DNA of 64,000 bases, from assembly GCA_946894095.1 (NCBI GenBank), contig OX335657.1, forward strand, positions 4,774,001-4,838,000. The letters are read 5' to 3'. Positions within the stretch are counted from its first letter, which is position 1, and the number at the start of each line of letters is the position of its first letter. The notes under the pieces were generated by a model, which was not told where the DNA came from, did not search any database, and saw only the letters and a program-made list of their open reading frames with translations. This DNA is from Incurvaria masculella (Eukaryota > Arthropoda > Insecta > Lepidoptera > Incurvariidae). A program made the translations under genes and the position numbers. Positions 1-9,940 of the stretch are shown piece after piece.

Positions 1-255
1 TCATTGCCGCTTCGTACATCTTTTTATCCAATGCGATGGTACCAACCCGGGCGGGCTTAAACACTACCACTTAGTAGGGGAAGGGGATCTACAACTTTAC
101 ATGGATTCCGAACCATGGAGCAGTTCGCATTCGTGACGAAACTCACTTATCGAACTCAGAAAGAGAAAGAAAGTGGTGCACGTCGGGGCAGGGAATTGAA
201 CCCAGACCTCTGGTACGCTAGGCCAGTCCTCGCGCCACTAGGCGCGGGGACTGGC
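1..255 (-). mobile_element. tRNA-derived SINE, 3' part cut by window edge
   Basis: This is a reverse-strand copy of the commonest repeat in the window, called SINE-A here. On the reverse strand the head reads TAGTGGCGCGAGGACTGGCC and is followed by a B-box-like GGTTCAATTCC, as in a tRNA-derived Pol III promoter. The body motif CCCGCCCGGGTTGGTACC is present. At the 5' end of the element the first 15 bases recur as an inverted copy (222-236 against 241-255, one mismatch), forming a small hairpin not seen in the other copies. The tail lies outside the window. Confidence 0.8.
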
Positions 256-859
256 TCCCTATATGAGTACGGGTACATTTAACAGTATCAAAGAGACGCT
301 AAAAAAGTTATAACAATAAAAAAATCCATACTTACTGGAGGCACCATTACGGGCACTAGCAACCCAGTGCTCGAAACTACACTGTTTCGCCGAATAGGCG
401 CTAAATCACACGACCCGAATCAAAGGGTTGCCCGCGCCCCGCACAAAATGGCCGAAGACGCAAGAAAATTCGCTAAGTCCCGTTGACAAAGCTCCCTCGT
501 TAGTCGCGCCGAGCCCTCTTATTAACCTTATGACGTACGGCGGGCATCCGTCTTGCCTGCCCTCCAGACAGCTCGGTCGGCGGGCCGTGATGGTAAGGCG
601 CAACGCACTTCCGAACGCCACGGTAATGGATAGTGTAAGTTTAAGGCGAGATGACAGTAACGTGTGAGGAGGATAATTAAATGCGGCATTCAGGCTTTCT
701 TGGCTTGGGAGTTTGGTTAAATATTTTCCATTATTTTGAGATCGACACTTCACATATATGACTGAAATATCTGTATTATATATGTGAAGTCCATAAAGAT
801 ATTTATATGACTTCTCGACAGAAATATTGTCATTTTTGTAGCTTCAAATAATCGTCGTT
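256..859. other. Non-coding stretch with GC-rich segment 420-665
   Basis: I see no gene with exon-like features. The segment 420-665 is GC-richer than its surroundings and shows no repeat shared with the rest of the window. It could be a regulatory element in an intron or upstream of the RUNX gene, but this is only inferred from composition. Confidence 0.3.
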
Positions 860-1115
860 GCCCACAAATTGATTGATCTGCGAATTCTCAGTAATTATGA
901 ACCAAACCCAAAAAGAAATAACCCTTATAAAAGTTGTAATTTTAGATGTATTGTTACATTAATAAATAAATAATTGTTTTTCCGTCCATATATAAGAGAT
1001 ACATTCCAAATGATACTGACAAATGTTAGAATATATTTTCGGTAGTATAGTTTAAGACCAAGTACAAAAAACAAAATAACCCTCAATGTAATTGGCTTAA
1101 ATGTAAATAAAACTA
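860..1115 (+). repeat. Dispersed repeat, copy 1 of a diverged pair
   Basis: This segment aligns by eye, in the same orientation, with 2775-3040. Both have ACAA(A/T)TTGATTGATC near the start, a CGTCCA(T/C)ATA block and a late CAA(T)GTAATT/CACAATGTGAA block. The AT-rich non-coding character resembles a retrotransposon 3' untranslated region. The family was not identified. Confidence 0.5.
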
Positions 1116-1189
1116 ATAACTAAAATAATATGTTTTACTTTAAAAAGTAATTTTCCCTAGAATTCCTAGGCAGAAAATTATGATTTGTA

Positions 1190-1680
1190 ATTTAAGTATT
1201 GGTTACTGAAACACGATTTTTATGGAAACGAATAAAACATAATGATTCTTGAGATTTTATCAAAAATGGAAACGTGACGAAATAGCGAGCAGAAACAAAA
1301 AGTAAAACAATTTAAATGAACATTCAAGCGCAGCGGAGACTTGAGGAGAAAAATAAGAACCACTCGTCGCTTAAGAAAATGCAGATTGCATCACGTCCCT
1401 GCCCTTCCGCCTGCACATTTAAAATAATCACTTCGAGTGTCCTCCCCCCTCGAACCCTTTCCCCAATCAGTGCCAGGGCGAATCTCACTAAAAACGCAAA
1501 TACTCCAAACCCACAGTAATCCACCATCTTCGCGGATTAGCACTGTAAGCCCCGGGCGAAAGAAAGAAAAAATGCGAGAAGCAATTTGGCAAATGGCATT
1601 AAAATGTTTCGCCTGGTGACCCTCTCCCCTCCTTTGACGATTTTTCAAAGTCAGAGATGAAAAAACCCTTTCCTTTGTAG
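1190..1680. other. No gene recognised
   Basis: Short overlapping reading frames on both strands (1316-1684) have no recognisable motif and no splice context. The sequence is moderately GC-rich and unlike the other repeats here. Confidence 0.35.
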
Positions 1681-1687
1681 TCAATGT

Positions 1688-1772
1688 AGCGGCGACGTCG
1701 GCGCCTCGTCTCCGGTTGGCTAACTCAGCCGCGGGAGGCCGCCGGTTCTATTCCGCCTCTTGACAAATGAGT
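1688..1772 (+). mobile_element. Possible tRNA-like SINE head
   Basis: TGGCTAACTCAGCCGC resembles a Pol III A box, and GGTTCTATTCC, about 30 bases on, resembles a B box. The sequence cannot be folded into a complete tRNA because the acceptor arms do not match, so a tRNA-derived SINE fragment is more likely than a tRNA gene. Confidence 0.3.
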
Positions 1773-1829
1773 TTTCGGGAACTTGGGAAGTCGACTAGGC
1801 CCATACCACGGTCCACACCGTGCATTTAC

Positions 1830-2345
1830 CTTTTGTCTAATGTATCACATACTGAGAAAAAAATCGTCAACTATATTTTGTTTGGTTTTATTTTATCTTG
1901 TTGCATCAGCAGAGTTTTGGTCGTTGACATCCGTGGTTTTAGCAGACTCAACTATAAAATTAAGTGTTACCAAAACAACTTTTAGGTTGCGATAGCTATC
2001 ATGATCCAGTAAAATCATTTATGGTATATTTAGCTAGGGTTTTGTTTAATTTAGATATAAAGTACTTTAACTACACAACAATAGTCTAGTAATTTGAATC
2101 ATTTAGTATATTGCACAGGAGGTTTCATATTTACTTGTTCCATCAGCACAATTTTATTCGTCGATCTCCGTGGTTTTAGTATATTGCACTATGTTCCTGA
2201 TATATTTGAATTGCCATATAATTTTAACTAGACACTTTTTAGGAACTGGTGCCAAACTCTTGAGCTCTCCCGCTTTCCTCCGATATTTGGGTTACCGTGA
2301 CACGGATTTTCGTTTGATTTAACCATATTTTTATCTCAGTACCGC
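1830..2345 (+). repeat. Dispersed repeat, copy 1 (partner at 35100-35510)
   Basis: The block TTGCGATAGCTATCATGATC and the following AT-rich sequence match 35142-35510 in the same order, with later shared blocks near GCACTATG, CTGATA and TTTAACCATATTTTT. Inside this copy a segment ending CCGTGGTTTTAG is repeated twice (about 1895-1945 and 2135-2180). It has no coding capacity. Confidence 0.55.
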
Positions 2346-2711
2346 ACTTCAGATGGATTCGTATGCTCACTGCTGAAAACTACTGTAAAGTTCATGAATT
2401 ATAAACTAAGTAGTTCCACCTGAAATAAAAATATAACATTTTTCGATAACAGCCGTGAAGGTAGGAAACGTCGCTCGCGACAGATCGACGACCAATAACT
2501 GCGCACGTGCGATGCGAACAAAGCGTTGTGATTTTTGGTAGACTTTCAGAATTAATTGGTCGAGAGAGTCGCTTTCGAAAGGGAAATTGAGCCCGCAAGA
2601 AGATTATTAATACTTTACTATCGAAGCTTAGTCTTAGCTTTTCTTCAACTTACAGCAGGTCTATTCCTGGGATTCCGTAATCAGCAATCAGGAATCCTGA
2701 GTCTCTAAAAC

Positions 2712-2752
2712 AGCATTTATAGCATTTCATTTCATTTCATTTAATTTATTTA
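2712..2752. repeat. (CATTT)n microsatellite grading to ATTT
   Basis: Short ATTTC units run into TTTATTTATT. Such tracts are often left at the 3' ends of LINE insertions. Confidence 0.6.
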
Positions 2753-2774
2753 TTCAACTTCTGGTAGTAAAACT

Positions 2775-3045
2775 ACACTAAGTCATGTCACAATTTGATT
2801 GATCCGCGGATTCGATCAACCAGTGAAGAAGAACCCGCAAAGAAACTTCACTGGTCTATAAATTATGTTTTTTTTTTGGTCTTCTTTTTTTTCGTCCACA
2901 TAAATGATATAACACAATTATGATTTCATACCTAAATGCTACTGCCAAACTTACATTGGTAGAACGGTCTGGAGCAAAGAACTAAGGACTACGAGGAAAC
3001 AACAACCCACAATGTGAAAAGTCTTAATTAATAAATAAATTACTT
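2775..3045 (+). repeat. Dispersed repeat, copy 2 of the 860-1115 family
   Basis: This is the diverged, same-orientation partner of 860-1115. It contains TTGATTGATCCGCGGATTC and AACCCGCAAAGAAAC, which correspond to TTGATTGATCTGCGAATTC and AACCCAAAAAGAAA in copy 1. Confidence 0.5.
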
Positions 3046-3119
3046 AACTTAATAACCTAATCATTATACATATTGAGTATTTATTTCGGGTGTAAACGCC
3101 TTCGTCAACTTAACAGCTA

Positions 3120-3590
3120 TGTCGGGTGTACAGAGCCCTCGTCAATTTTGATACAGATAAAGTGTATCAAGTCAATATAATATAATATATACAAAATACT
3201 ACCATTGTAGTGTCAATGTCAAAATAAAATTAATATAAATTGTACAAATACGTACTTGTCCTAGAATATTAAATCACTAAAGAGGGTTTTATCATAGAGA
3301 GCCTCGTTCAAATTGTAATACTCTTTATTAAGTAGCACTAATTTTATCTTATTTTTAAATTTATTAAGAGGCAAATTTCTAATTTCTACAGGTAATTTGT
3401 TGTAAAATCTAACACTATTGTGAATAAAGATTTTTGAAGTTTTAGCTCGTCTGTGTTTGGTACATTGTATATTAAACTTATTTCTAGTATCATGGTCATG
3501 TACATCAGAGTTAAGGGTAGACTTTCCTTTTTTTTTTTTTTTTTTCAAAGCGATTTTCTTGACGAAAATAATCCGGAGCATAAAGGTTTT
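3120..3590 (-). mobile_element. LINE 3' end, 5'-truncated
   Basis: The reverse strand carries the end of a non-LTR retrotransposon ORF2 followed by AT-rich 3' sequence. The reading frame 3581-3261 (106 aa) contains HDHDTRNKF, then RAKTSKIFIHN, then FYNKLPVEIRNLP and KEYYNLNEAL. That order is typical of the region after the reverse transcriptase in CR1/Jockey-like LINEs. No reverse transcriptase motif precedes it, so the copy is heavily 5'-truncated and dead. The lysine-rich start at about 3540 comes from a poly(T) run and is probably not part of the original protein. Confidence 0.7.
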
Positions 3591-3762
3591 CGGTTGAAAA
3601 AAAAAACGCTTTGAAAACCGCTATAAAAGCTATAAAAGCTGATTCCTGATTTATTTATTTATTTATTTATTTGACAAATACATACATTTTACATAACAGA
3701 AAACCAAGGCGTAAAATGTAGCAAACTTAATTTCAATATGGAAGAAAAAAAAAAACAGACAT

Positions 3763-4540
3763 TTAATTAACTATGGATGAGTTAACTTTCAAATAGCCTT
3801 CCAAAAATGTCGTGCACACTCTCTCAAACGTCCTTCTCAGATTTACAAACACATCACATTCAGGTGTTGACAGATGCATCGCATTGAACAGCCTCAGGAC
3901 GAGACATATGGGCGACCAGTAGTGAGAGCGGGTGCGCGTCACGATCTCGGCAAACAAGCGTGCGTTCCGCCGTCGAGCGTAACCATCAGGCACGTTCAGT
4001 GCTAGTACCAGCTGTAGTAAAGCTTGCGAATCAACTTTCCCAATCAGAATTTTGAAACCAAACAGCATTAATGCCCGGGATCTCCGAAGTTCAAGTGAGT
4101 TGAAGCCCAGAATCCCGAGTAAAAATGCTGTTGGGTACAAATAAGGGTAATACCCGTTTATCTGAGTATATAAAAATCTCAGGAACCTTTTTTGAATTTT
4201 CTCCAGCATGAGAATATAGTGATCCTCATGTGGAGACCAGACAATTGCCCCCGCTTCTAGCTTAGATCTGACAAGCGTATTAAACAATAATTTTAGTGCG
4301 ATCGGATCCTTAAACTCTTTGGCATTTCGCAGTACGAAACCCAGCTTGCCAAATGAGGCTTTTGTTAATGCTCGTATGTGAGGATTGAAGGTGAGGTGTG
4401 CATCAAAAACAACACCGAGGTCTTTAACTTCTGTCGCCCTGGGAATTCCTATAGCACCCAGGCGGTAGTCGTGCATCAGTGGTGTGAGTGAGCGAGTGTA
4501 TGATGCTACTATACACTTTTCAGGATTAAAAGCTAGTTTG
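3763..4540 (-). pseudogene. LINE ORF2 fragment: C-terminal region after RT
   Basis: A second reverse-strand frame picks up where the reverse transcriptase frame stops. It can be read from about 4540, with LAFNPEKC just before the methionine at 4476, and ends at 3763. It contains VKDLGVVFDAHLTFNPHI, RSKLEAGAIVWSP and EKIQKRFLRFLY, the conserved stretch that follows the YADD box in Jockey/CR1 elements. The overlap of the two frames shows a short indel around 4545 rather than two separate genes. Confidence 0.85.
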
Positions 4541-5524
4541 TTTGTGATGCTCCACTACATCAAGAGTACGTTGAATAACCTCGCAATCAGTTTCATCCTT
4601 AATACGTAAGAATAGCTTCAAATCATCAGCATATAGAAGACAGGACACCAAGCTTGTCAACCCTACAATGTCATCAATCATTATATTAAAGAGGAGACTA
4701 GACAGGACTGAACCCTGACTTACTCCTGATCGGGTATTATAAGGTTCAGATTCGTAGCACCCGTACCTTACATACTGGCGCCGATCTCGTAGGTATTCAG
4801 CGAATAATACTAGAAGCTTAGGTGTGAAACCTGCCGTACTGAGTTTATGGAGTAGAATATCGTTATCAACTCTGTCGAATGCTTTTCGGAAGTCCAAGTA
4901 CACCACATCTACTTGTGTATTTTTGTCCAGACTCTCAGAAATATAATGACTGATGACTAGCAAGTTTGATTCGACAGAGCGCTTTCGTGTAAATCCATGC
5001 TGTTCCTGTGACATGTAGGGTGCAGTGCCCTCATAAATGTAACTGTGTAAAATCGATTCAAAAATCTTGGCAGCAGCTGAGAGCACTGCTACCGGTCTAT
5101 AGTTCTCCGCATTTGATTTGTCGCTACCCTTAGGTATCGGAGTTACTCGTGTCACTTTCCATTGCTGTGGATATACACCCGACTCGAGAGCTAGGTTGAA
5201 TATATGGAGGAGAGGAACACTTACAAAATCGGAACATCCTTTCAACACATAGCCAGGAATACCATCAGGACCTATCGCACTACGTGACTTGAGTTGTCTG
5301 AGAGCGAGACAGACATCCGCACTCGTGATAGTAGCTATATTGACATAGCGACTACCGCCCGCGTCTCCACCCGCACCCGTCCCTGCCCGCTGCGCGACAA
5401 CCGCTGTATGATTGCTGAATGCCAGGAATAGGCCTGCTGTACATATAACACCGCCTGAGTAAAAACTCGAAATCGGACATGCTGAAACAGTAAAAGTCCT
5501 TGAAAAGAGACCGTTTGCAGCACA
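4526..5524 (-). pseudogene. LINE ORF2 fragment: reverse transcriptase domain
   Basis: The frame is open from 5524 to the stop at 4526, with the first methionine at 5248. Reading downstream it shows GPDGIPGYVLKG, then NYRPVAVLS, then VVYLDFRKAFDRV (catalytic Asp of motif A), then SGVSQGSVLSSLLFNIMIDD (motif B), then YADD at 4633-4622 (the two catalytic Asp residues of motif C). This order is diagnostic of a LINE reverse transcriptase, which primes cDNA synthesis at a nicked chromosomal target. The usual motif B residue after SVLS is proline and here is serine, which fits a decayed copy. The frame ends early at 4526 because of a frameshift; matching sequence continues in another frame from about 4560. 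Confidence 0.9.
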
Positions 5525-5530
5525 TTATTT

Positions 5531-5827
5531 CCGGAAAGCTGACCCCCTTCACTAGCTTCCCCCCCCCCCCCGCGTGTCTTCAATTATACAAGACTCGCCA
5601 ACACAAGGAATTCAACGTTTTTAACGAATGCAAATCGTCTGGCACAGCCCTTTCTTGTGCAAGTTTGTCTGTGGAAAACGGTAAACAGTGTCACACATAT
5701 CTCAAAATTAGAGGTGTCAGTTTTTTTTAAATTCCATCTTAATATTGTGCATCGAGTTATTGTGAGTTGATACATACTTCAGATTTCTCAATTTTGACAA
5801 ATTTACATATCCTCAAAAAATCTAACA
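5531..5827. other. No gene; 13-base C tract
   Basis: The stretch contains a poly(C) run at about 5559-5571 and AT-rich sequence. Short reading frames here have no family resemblance. Confidence 0.4.
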
Positions 5828-6740
5828 TATTTTTTTTGTGTGTAACTGTGACGACTAATACCACAACCACCGTCATGATATTAGCCCAATACACTGCATT
5901 CTCCAAGGAACTGGGTGCCATACCAGGACCTTCCCTTTATGAGTACAACTACATTGAACTGGATGGAAAACACAGACAATTTTTCATTGCAGTTTCGAAT
6001 TTCTTTTAATTCAATTATTCCGGGAGGTCGCGACATTTTTGGTCATGATAAGGTAAATGGCTAAATCTGGGTTCACATGTTAGGGACCAATCCTCTGATG
6101 CTAAATATGTCAGTTTGCCTGCGCCAAGTGGTTGCGTTATGTAGATTGGCTATATAAAATAGATGTTGGTATTTACCTTCTGATGAATATACTGATTGTC
6201 TAGATATATTTATACCTATTAATTATACAACAATAACCAGTCGCTTTTTTATTAAATACTTAAATATACCTAAATTTATATCTGTAACCTAAATCATTTA
6301 TAACTACGTAATGCAACCAAAAAGTTGTTCAGTTTTGCTATTGCTAAGAAAGTATGTACTGATACTTTTATGCTTCGTTGTTTGTTGCCATTTACTTTAC
6401 AATATATATTTTTTGTCACCTTAACAAATTTTTCAGGCGCCCTATCTACATAACGCAACCACTTGGTGCAGGCAGACTGACACATTTAGCTTCAGAGGGT
6501 TGGTCTTTATCCTGTGAACCCAGTTTCAGCCATTTACATTATCGTTACCATTTTTGTCGCGACCTCCTAGTCTAAATGGGGTGGTACCAACCCGGGCTGG
6601 CTTAACCCTACTACCTAGTAGGGGAAGGGGACCTATAGTTTTACATGGATTCCGAATCATGAAGCAGCTCACATTCGTGACGAATCGTACCCAACTCAGA
6701 AAGTGGTTCATGAACGGGGCCATAGGCCAAGATTTTTAAC
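5828..6740 (-). mobile_element. SINE-A split by a MITE insertion
   Basis: The tail half of a reverse-strand SINE-A lies at 5828-6021 (TGGCACC, CATGATATTAGCCC and TTTTCATTGC are recognisable). The head half resumes at about 6571 with GGTGGTACCAACCCGGGC and runs to about 6735. In intact copies (for example 26400-26470) the two joints are adjacent. The 547-bp block between them is a separate inverted-repeat element. Confidence 0.75.
6022..6568. mobile_element. Long terminal-inverted-repeat MITE, about 547 bp
   Basis: The ends are inverted copies of each other over about 130 bases: 6022-6150 reads GGAGGTCGCGACA and later CCAAGTGGTTGCGTTATGTA, and the reverse complement of 6435-6568 reads the same with roughly 15% differences by eye. 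There is no transposase frame inside. The AT-rich core is non-coding. No clear target-site duplication could be picked out. It looks like a fold-back or long-TIR non-autonomous DNA transposon. Confidence 0.75.
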
Positions 6741-6954
6741 CTATGACCTGTTGTCGGTGGGTAAGGTGTATTTGGCTTTTCTGAGCATATTAATTGTTCC
6801 CTCAACACTGCCACTTATTCCGGTATAACGAGAAGTAGCAAAAAAGTTACTTTCGCTATATATTATGTACTAGCGACCCGCCCCAGCTTCTTACGATTTT
6901 TTTCAAGCAATATTAAAACTGACACACGCCAAGGAATAATGCGACACGCTCTGT

Positions 6955-7090
6955 AATCCCAAGAAGCGAATTGCCGAGGTATGGGATTCACACTGAGAGA
7001 AATTCGTTCCATGCTCGCCCTGCGACTTAAATGAGTCTCGCTTTTAAGCGTCCAAACTGCACAGGATCTAAGATCAGCTAATCTGAAGAT
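6955..7090 (+). repeat. Dispersed repeat (partner at 30640-30840)
   Basis: CACTGAGAGAAATTCGTTCC, GCTCGCCCTGCG and TGCACAGGATC recur in the same order and orientation near 30676-30800. The family is unknown, probably a LINE or SINE body. The 102-aa reverse frame through this block is not supported as a gene. Confidence 0.5.
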
Positions 7091-7900
7091 TGCCTGAAAA
7101 TGAGTACTGAAACTCTGTCCCTTTGAGAGCAAAAGTGTAGTTGTCTCTTTGACAGGAAAGGTGTCGGACACATTTTTCCATCTAGCTCTTCATCCGCCAA
7201 ATACGCGATGAGGAACATAGTTCCAAAATAGGGAGGTAGGCCCACGCGCCCCTGAGCTACGAGCCGCTTGGCCATACTTTTATCTATCGACACGGTGCCT
7301 CTTCATTCCACATTCAAACGTTCCGTCCGCGCGGAGCAATCGAAACGGAAGAGAGAGCGAGTAATCTTGGGTTCTCCGCGCTCATGTTATTTTTATTTTT
7401 TGCGTTTGTCTGCGTCTCCGGCTTCACCCCTCCGCCCTCCCGCTTCCCCGGCGGGTGGCGCATTGTTTTAGCCGCTTGAAGGCACATCTCTAAGCACTTC
7501 TGTATCGAATTGTAGATTTGTTTGAAAAATGTTGCTTTTCGCGCGGCGGGAAGAGACATTCTCCGACGTTTCGAGGCCGTTGTCAAGGAGGCATCCGCCA
7601 CGTTCGTACGCAGCAAACGACATCGTCGTAATCTCAAAAGTATCATGAATTGTAGATTGCCAAACCAAATGTCGTCTATACCATATAAACTCGGGGTATT
7701 CATATATAAGAAATATTATCTAACGTATCACTAATACGTGTAAGTTACAGTTGCCATATTGCTCGCTGTACACCACTGGCAACTGGTGGGTATGACATGT
7801 ATGTCATGTTATGGCAACGTATGCTTGGATGGAATTTTAGCGACCTCTAGCCTAAGGCAATCGCTGTGGTTGACTTTGCTAAGTCGCGCGAACTCGTTTC
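7091..7900. other. No gene recognised; GC-richer segment
   Basis: Overlapping short frames at 7268-7734 on both strands lack motifs. The part 7290-7640 is GC-richer with no repeat partner in the window; it could be intronic regulatory DNA. Confidence 0.3.
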
Positions 7901-7904
7901 TTCA

Positions 7905-8025
7905 ATGATGTTTCCGTCCTCTCGTTTAGGGAACGTTCCGGCATGGCACCTAGTTCCTTCGGGAATGCGGTGTATTGAGCTTATATCATGACTGTGGGCT
8001 ATTCACGTCCAGTTACATAAACCGG
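7905..8025 (+). mobile_element. SINE-A 3' fragment
   Basis: GGCATGGCACCTAGTTCCTT, GGTGTATTG, ATATCATGAC and CAGTTACATAAA follow the order of the SINE-A tail. The head is missing. Confidence 0.7.
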
Positions 8026-8109
8026 AAGCGAGTGGCTGGCTTCCGGCACCGTTTATTCTCAACTGAGAACCAGACTGCAGTTATTGCTATGGAGGGTGGG
8101 GCTGGAAAA

Positions 8110-8254
8110 ATATTCCGATTTTGGTCTCAGCTACATCTTCCATGAAGCGGTGACGGCGGTCGGGTTATTGAAATGTTATTGTTATTGAAGTGTTTTTTTG
8201 TTCTATTGCAAATTTAATATTCTATGTATATGGACTCCTTGTCTGAAATAAAGA

Positions 8255-8285
<31 letters not shown>
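8110..8285 (+). mobile_element. LINE 3' terminus with (TTA)n tail
   Basis: CTTGTCTGAAATAAAG is followed by about ten ATT units (8257-8285). An AATAAA-like signal followed by a trinucleotide microsatellite tail is characteristic of CR1/RTE-type LINE ends. There is no coding sequence, so this is a very short 3' remnant. Confidence 0.55.
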
Positions 8286-8287
<2 letters not shown>

Positions 8288-8321
8288 AACAAAATGCACT
8301 TGAAACAAAACCAACCCAACT

Positions 8322-8705
8322 TGCGGCTCGTAGCCTAGTAGCGCGGGGACTGGCCTAGCGTACTAGAGACCTGGGTTCTATTCCGAAATTCACCAATGTC
8401 TTTCTCTTTCCGAGTTCGATAAGTGCATTTCGTCACGAATGCGAGCTATTCCATGGTCCATGTAAAACTGTGGGCGGTAGGGTTAAGTCCGCCCGGGTTG
8501 GTACCACTGCATTGGATGGAACCATGGTTGAAGCGGCAATGAAAAATTGTCCGTGTTTCACAAGCTTGTTTCCATCCAGTTCATTCAACTCATAAAGCTA
8601 AACGGAAGGTCCTGGCATGGCACCCGATTCCTTCGAGAATGTTTTGCATTGGGCTAATATTATAACGGTAGTTGTGTGGTATTGGCCATTTCATAAAAAA
8701 AAAGA
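8322..8705 (+). mobile_element. SINE-A, near full length
   Basis: The head GCGGCTCGTAGCCTAGTAGC carries an A-box-like TAGCCTAGTAG. The body has TCCGCCCGGGTTGGTACC and the tail ends TTTCATAAAAAAAAAG. This is one of the most complete copies and shows the family layout: tRNA-like head, a body of about 300 bases, a region with GGTCCTGGCATGGCACC, and an A-rich end. Confidence 0.85.
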
Positions 8706-8739
8706 TTACAAACCTACATTTGCAGTAGAAATTGTAATT

Positions 8740-8876
8740 GTCCCTTGGGACTTGTCCGTTTTTAGGGTTCCGTTGCAAAAAGCGAAATAAGGTCATGTAT
8801 GGCCTGACTCTGGTGTTTCTGCCGGACAAATGCAATTTGTCCTGAATCGGCACGTGAACACGTTCACTCTTGGCCG
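8740..8876 (+). repeat. Dispersed repeat fragment (partners near 40 kb and 53 kb)
   Basis: GGGTTCCGTTGCAAAAAGCG and CTGACTCTGGTG match, inverted, the block at 40285-40385. GGCACGTGAACACGTTCAC matches inverted 39980-40000 and direct 53155-53175. The pieces appear to belong to one family. Confidence 0.5.
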
Positions 8877-9142
8877 TTTTTTGGGTTCCGTACCCAAAGG
8901 GTGCAAAAGGAACCCTATTACTAAGCCTCCGCTGTCACAGGGCTGTATCTCATGAACCGTAATAGGTAGAAATCTGATATATTCACAGAGTGTGAATTTC
9001 TGTTGCTGCTATAACGAAATAAAAAACAAATACAAATTAAAGGCGGCCACCATATAAGAAACTTGATTTCTTCGAATCAAATCTTGTATAATCGTACGTA
9101 ACCCTTCGTGTGCGAGTCCGACTCGCACTTGGCCGTTTCTTT
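8877..9142 (+). mobile_element. Repeat family B, near full length
   Basis: The element opens with TTGGGTTCCGTACCCAAAGG and closes with GAGTCCGACTCGCACTTGGC. Inside it carries CTATTACTAAGCCTCCGCTG and CTGTATCTCATGAACCGTAA. At least six other copies in the window share this order. It is a short non-coding dispersed repeat of roughly 270-300 bases. No Pol III boxes were recognised, so it could be a SINE or a non-autonomous DNA element. Confidence 0.8.
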
Positions 9143-9718
9143 TTAAACAGAAAATCCCCTTAATCTATCGCTCACTCCCCAGCCCGTGCACAACCCTAGC
9201 ACTGCGTTCAATTCACTAAAGAGGCGGATTTAAAATAATGCTCTTTACATTTTCACAGCCTTAGTTATCTGGCCCATAAAACGGCGCGTAATTTATTCTA
9301 TTGCTGAAAGGGTTAACTCGGGCCATGCAAAGGTGGGTGCTAAAGGGTTGAGCCGAATATACGGAGGCATGCGTCGCCAAACTTTGTTAATTTATGTTCT
9401 TAAAAATGTCGTTTCGAAAATAAAATATGCTTGGTATTTCCTTTTATTCGGGCAACGAAAAAGGGTTAAAAGGATGCGCGGCCGGGTGATTCGAATGAGG
9501 GAAATAAAGTTACGTTGGAAGGGTGGAGTTTCGGGTTTCCGAGCGGCGGTGTTTGCCTTTGAGACATTCATCGTCGTAGCGACTATGTCCATACTTGACT
9601 AATAAATGAAATTAATGTTTAAAAAACTGGACAGAGATACCGTATACATAGATGCTGGATAGAGATGGACTAACCCACGTCTTCAAAGTTTAAAATACAT
9701 TATACGCGTAAATGTAGA
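9143..9718. other. No gene; possible conserved non-coding DNA
   Basis: The stretch has no repeat partner in the window. It includes homeodomain-like ATTTATT and ATAAAA words (about 9270-9300) and the open frame 9333-9602 without recognisable motifs. A regulatory role is possible but unsupported. Confidence 0.25.
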
Positions 9719-9719
9719 G

Positions 9720-9940
9720 TGTGGGTTCCGGCACGTAACGATACGCCGGCTGGATTTCTTCCCGTGAATGTTTTAAGAGGCGACTAAGGGATTCGACGTT
9801 CGTGTTTCGAATTCTAAGTTAAACTGTAGGTTAATTACTAGGTGTAAAGGTAATCCCGTCTGAGTTGATCCCATTTAATTTAATTAACGATGGTCGAAGC
9901 AGCAATGAAAATCGACAAATTGTCCCTGTTGTTGAGATAA
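9720..9940 (+). mobile_element. SINE-A variant with a different head
   Basis: The head reads GAGGCGACTAAGGGATTCG, not the TAGCCTAGTGG head, while the later part keeps GATGGTCGAAGCAGCAATGA of SINE-A. The same head occurs inverted at 44145-44370. This suggests a related subfamily sharing the SINE-A body. Confidence 0.55.

Larger units (their letters stand above)
3653..5530 (-). mobile_element. Jockey/CR1-type LINE, 5'-truncated and frameshifted
   Basis: This is a reverse-strand non-LTR retrotransposon with reverse transcriptase (about 5524-4526) and thumb/C-terminal region (about 4540-3763). It ends in an (AAAT)n tail seen on the + strand as (ATTT)n at 3653-3681, a common LINE terminus. The apurinic endonuclease domain expected upstream is absent, so the copy is 5'-truncated. 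A frameshift near 4545 separates the two coding blocks, so it cannot move by itself. Reverse transcriptase motifs place it in the Jockey superfamily broadly; I could not assign a named family. Confidence 0.85.

Noticed and set aside
7314..7703. 129-codon reverse frame
   Set aside because: No motif, overlapped by other frames on both strands, and no splice or promoter context.
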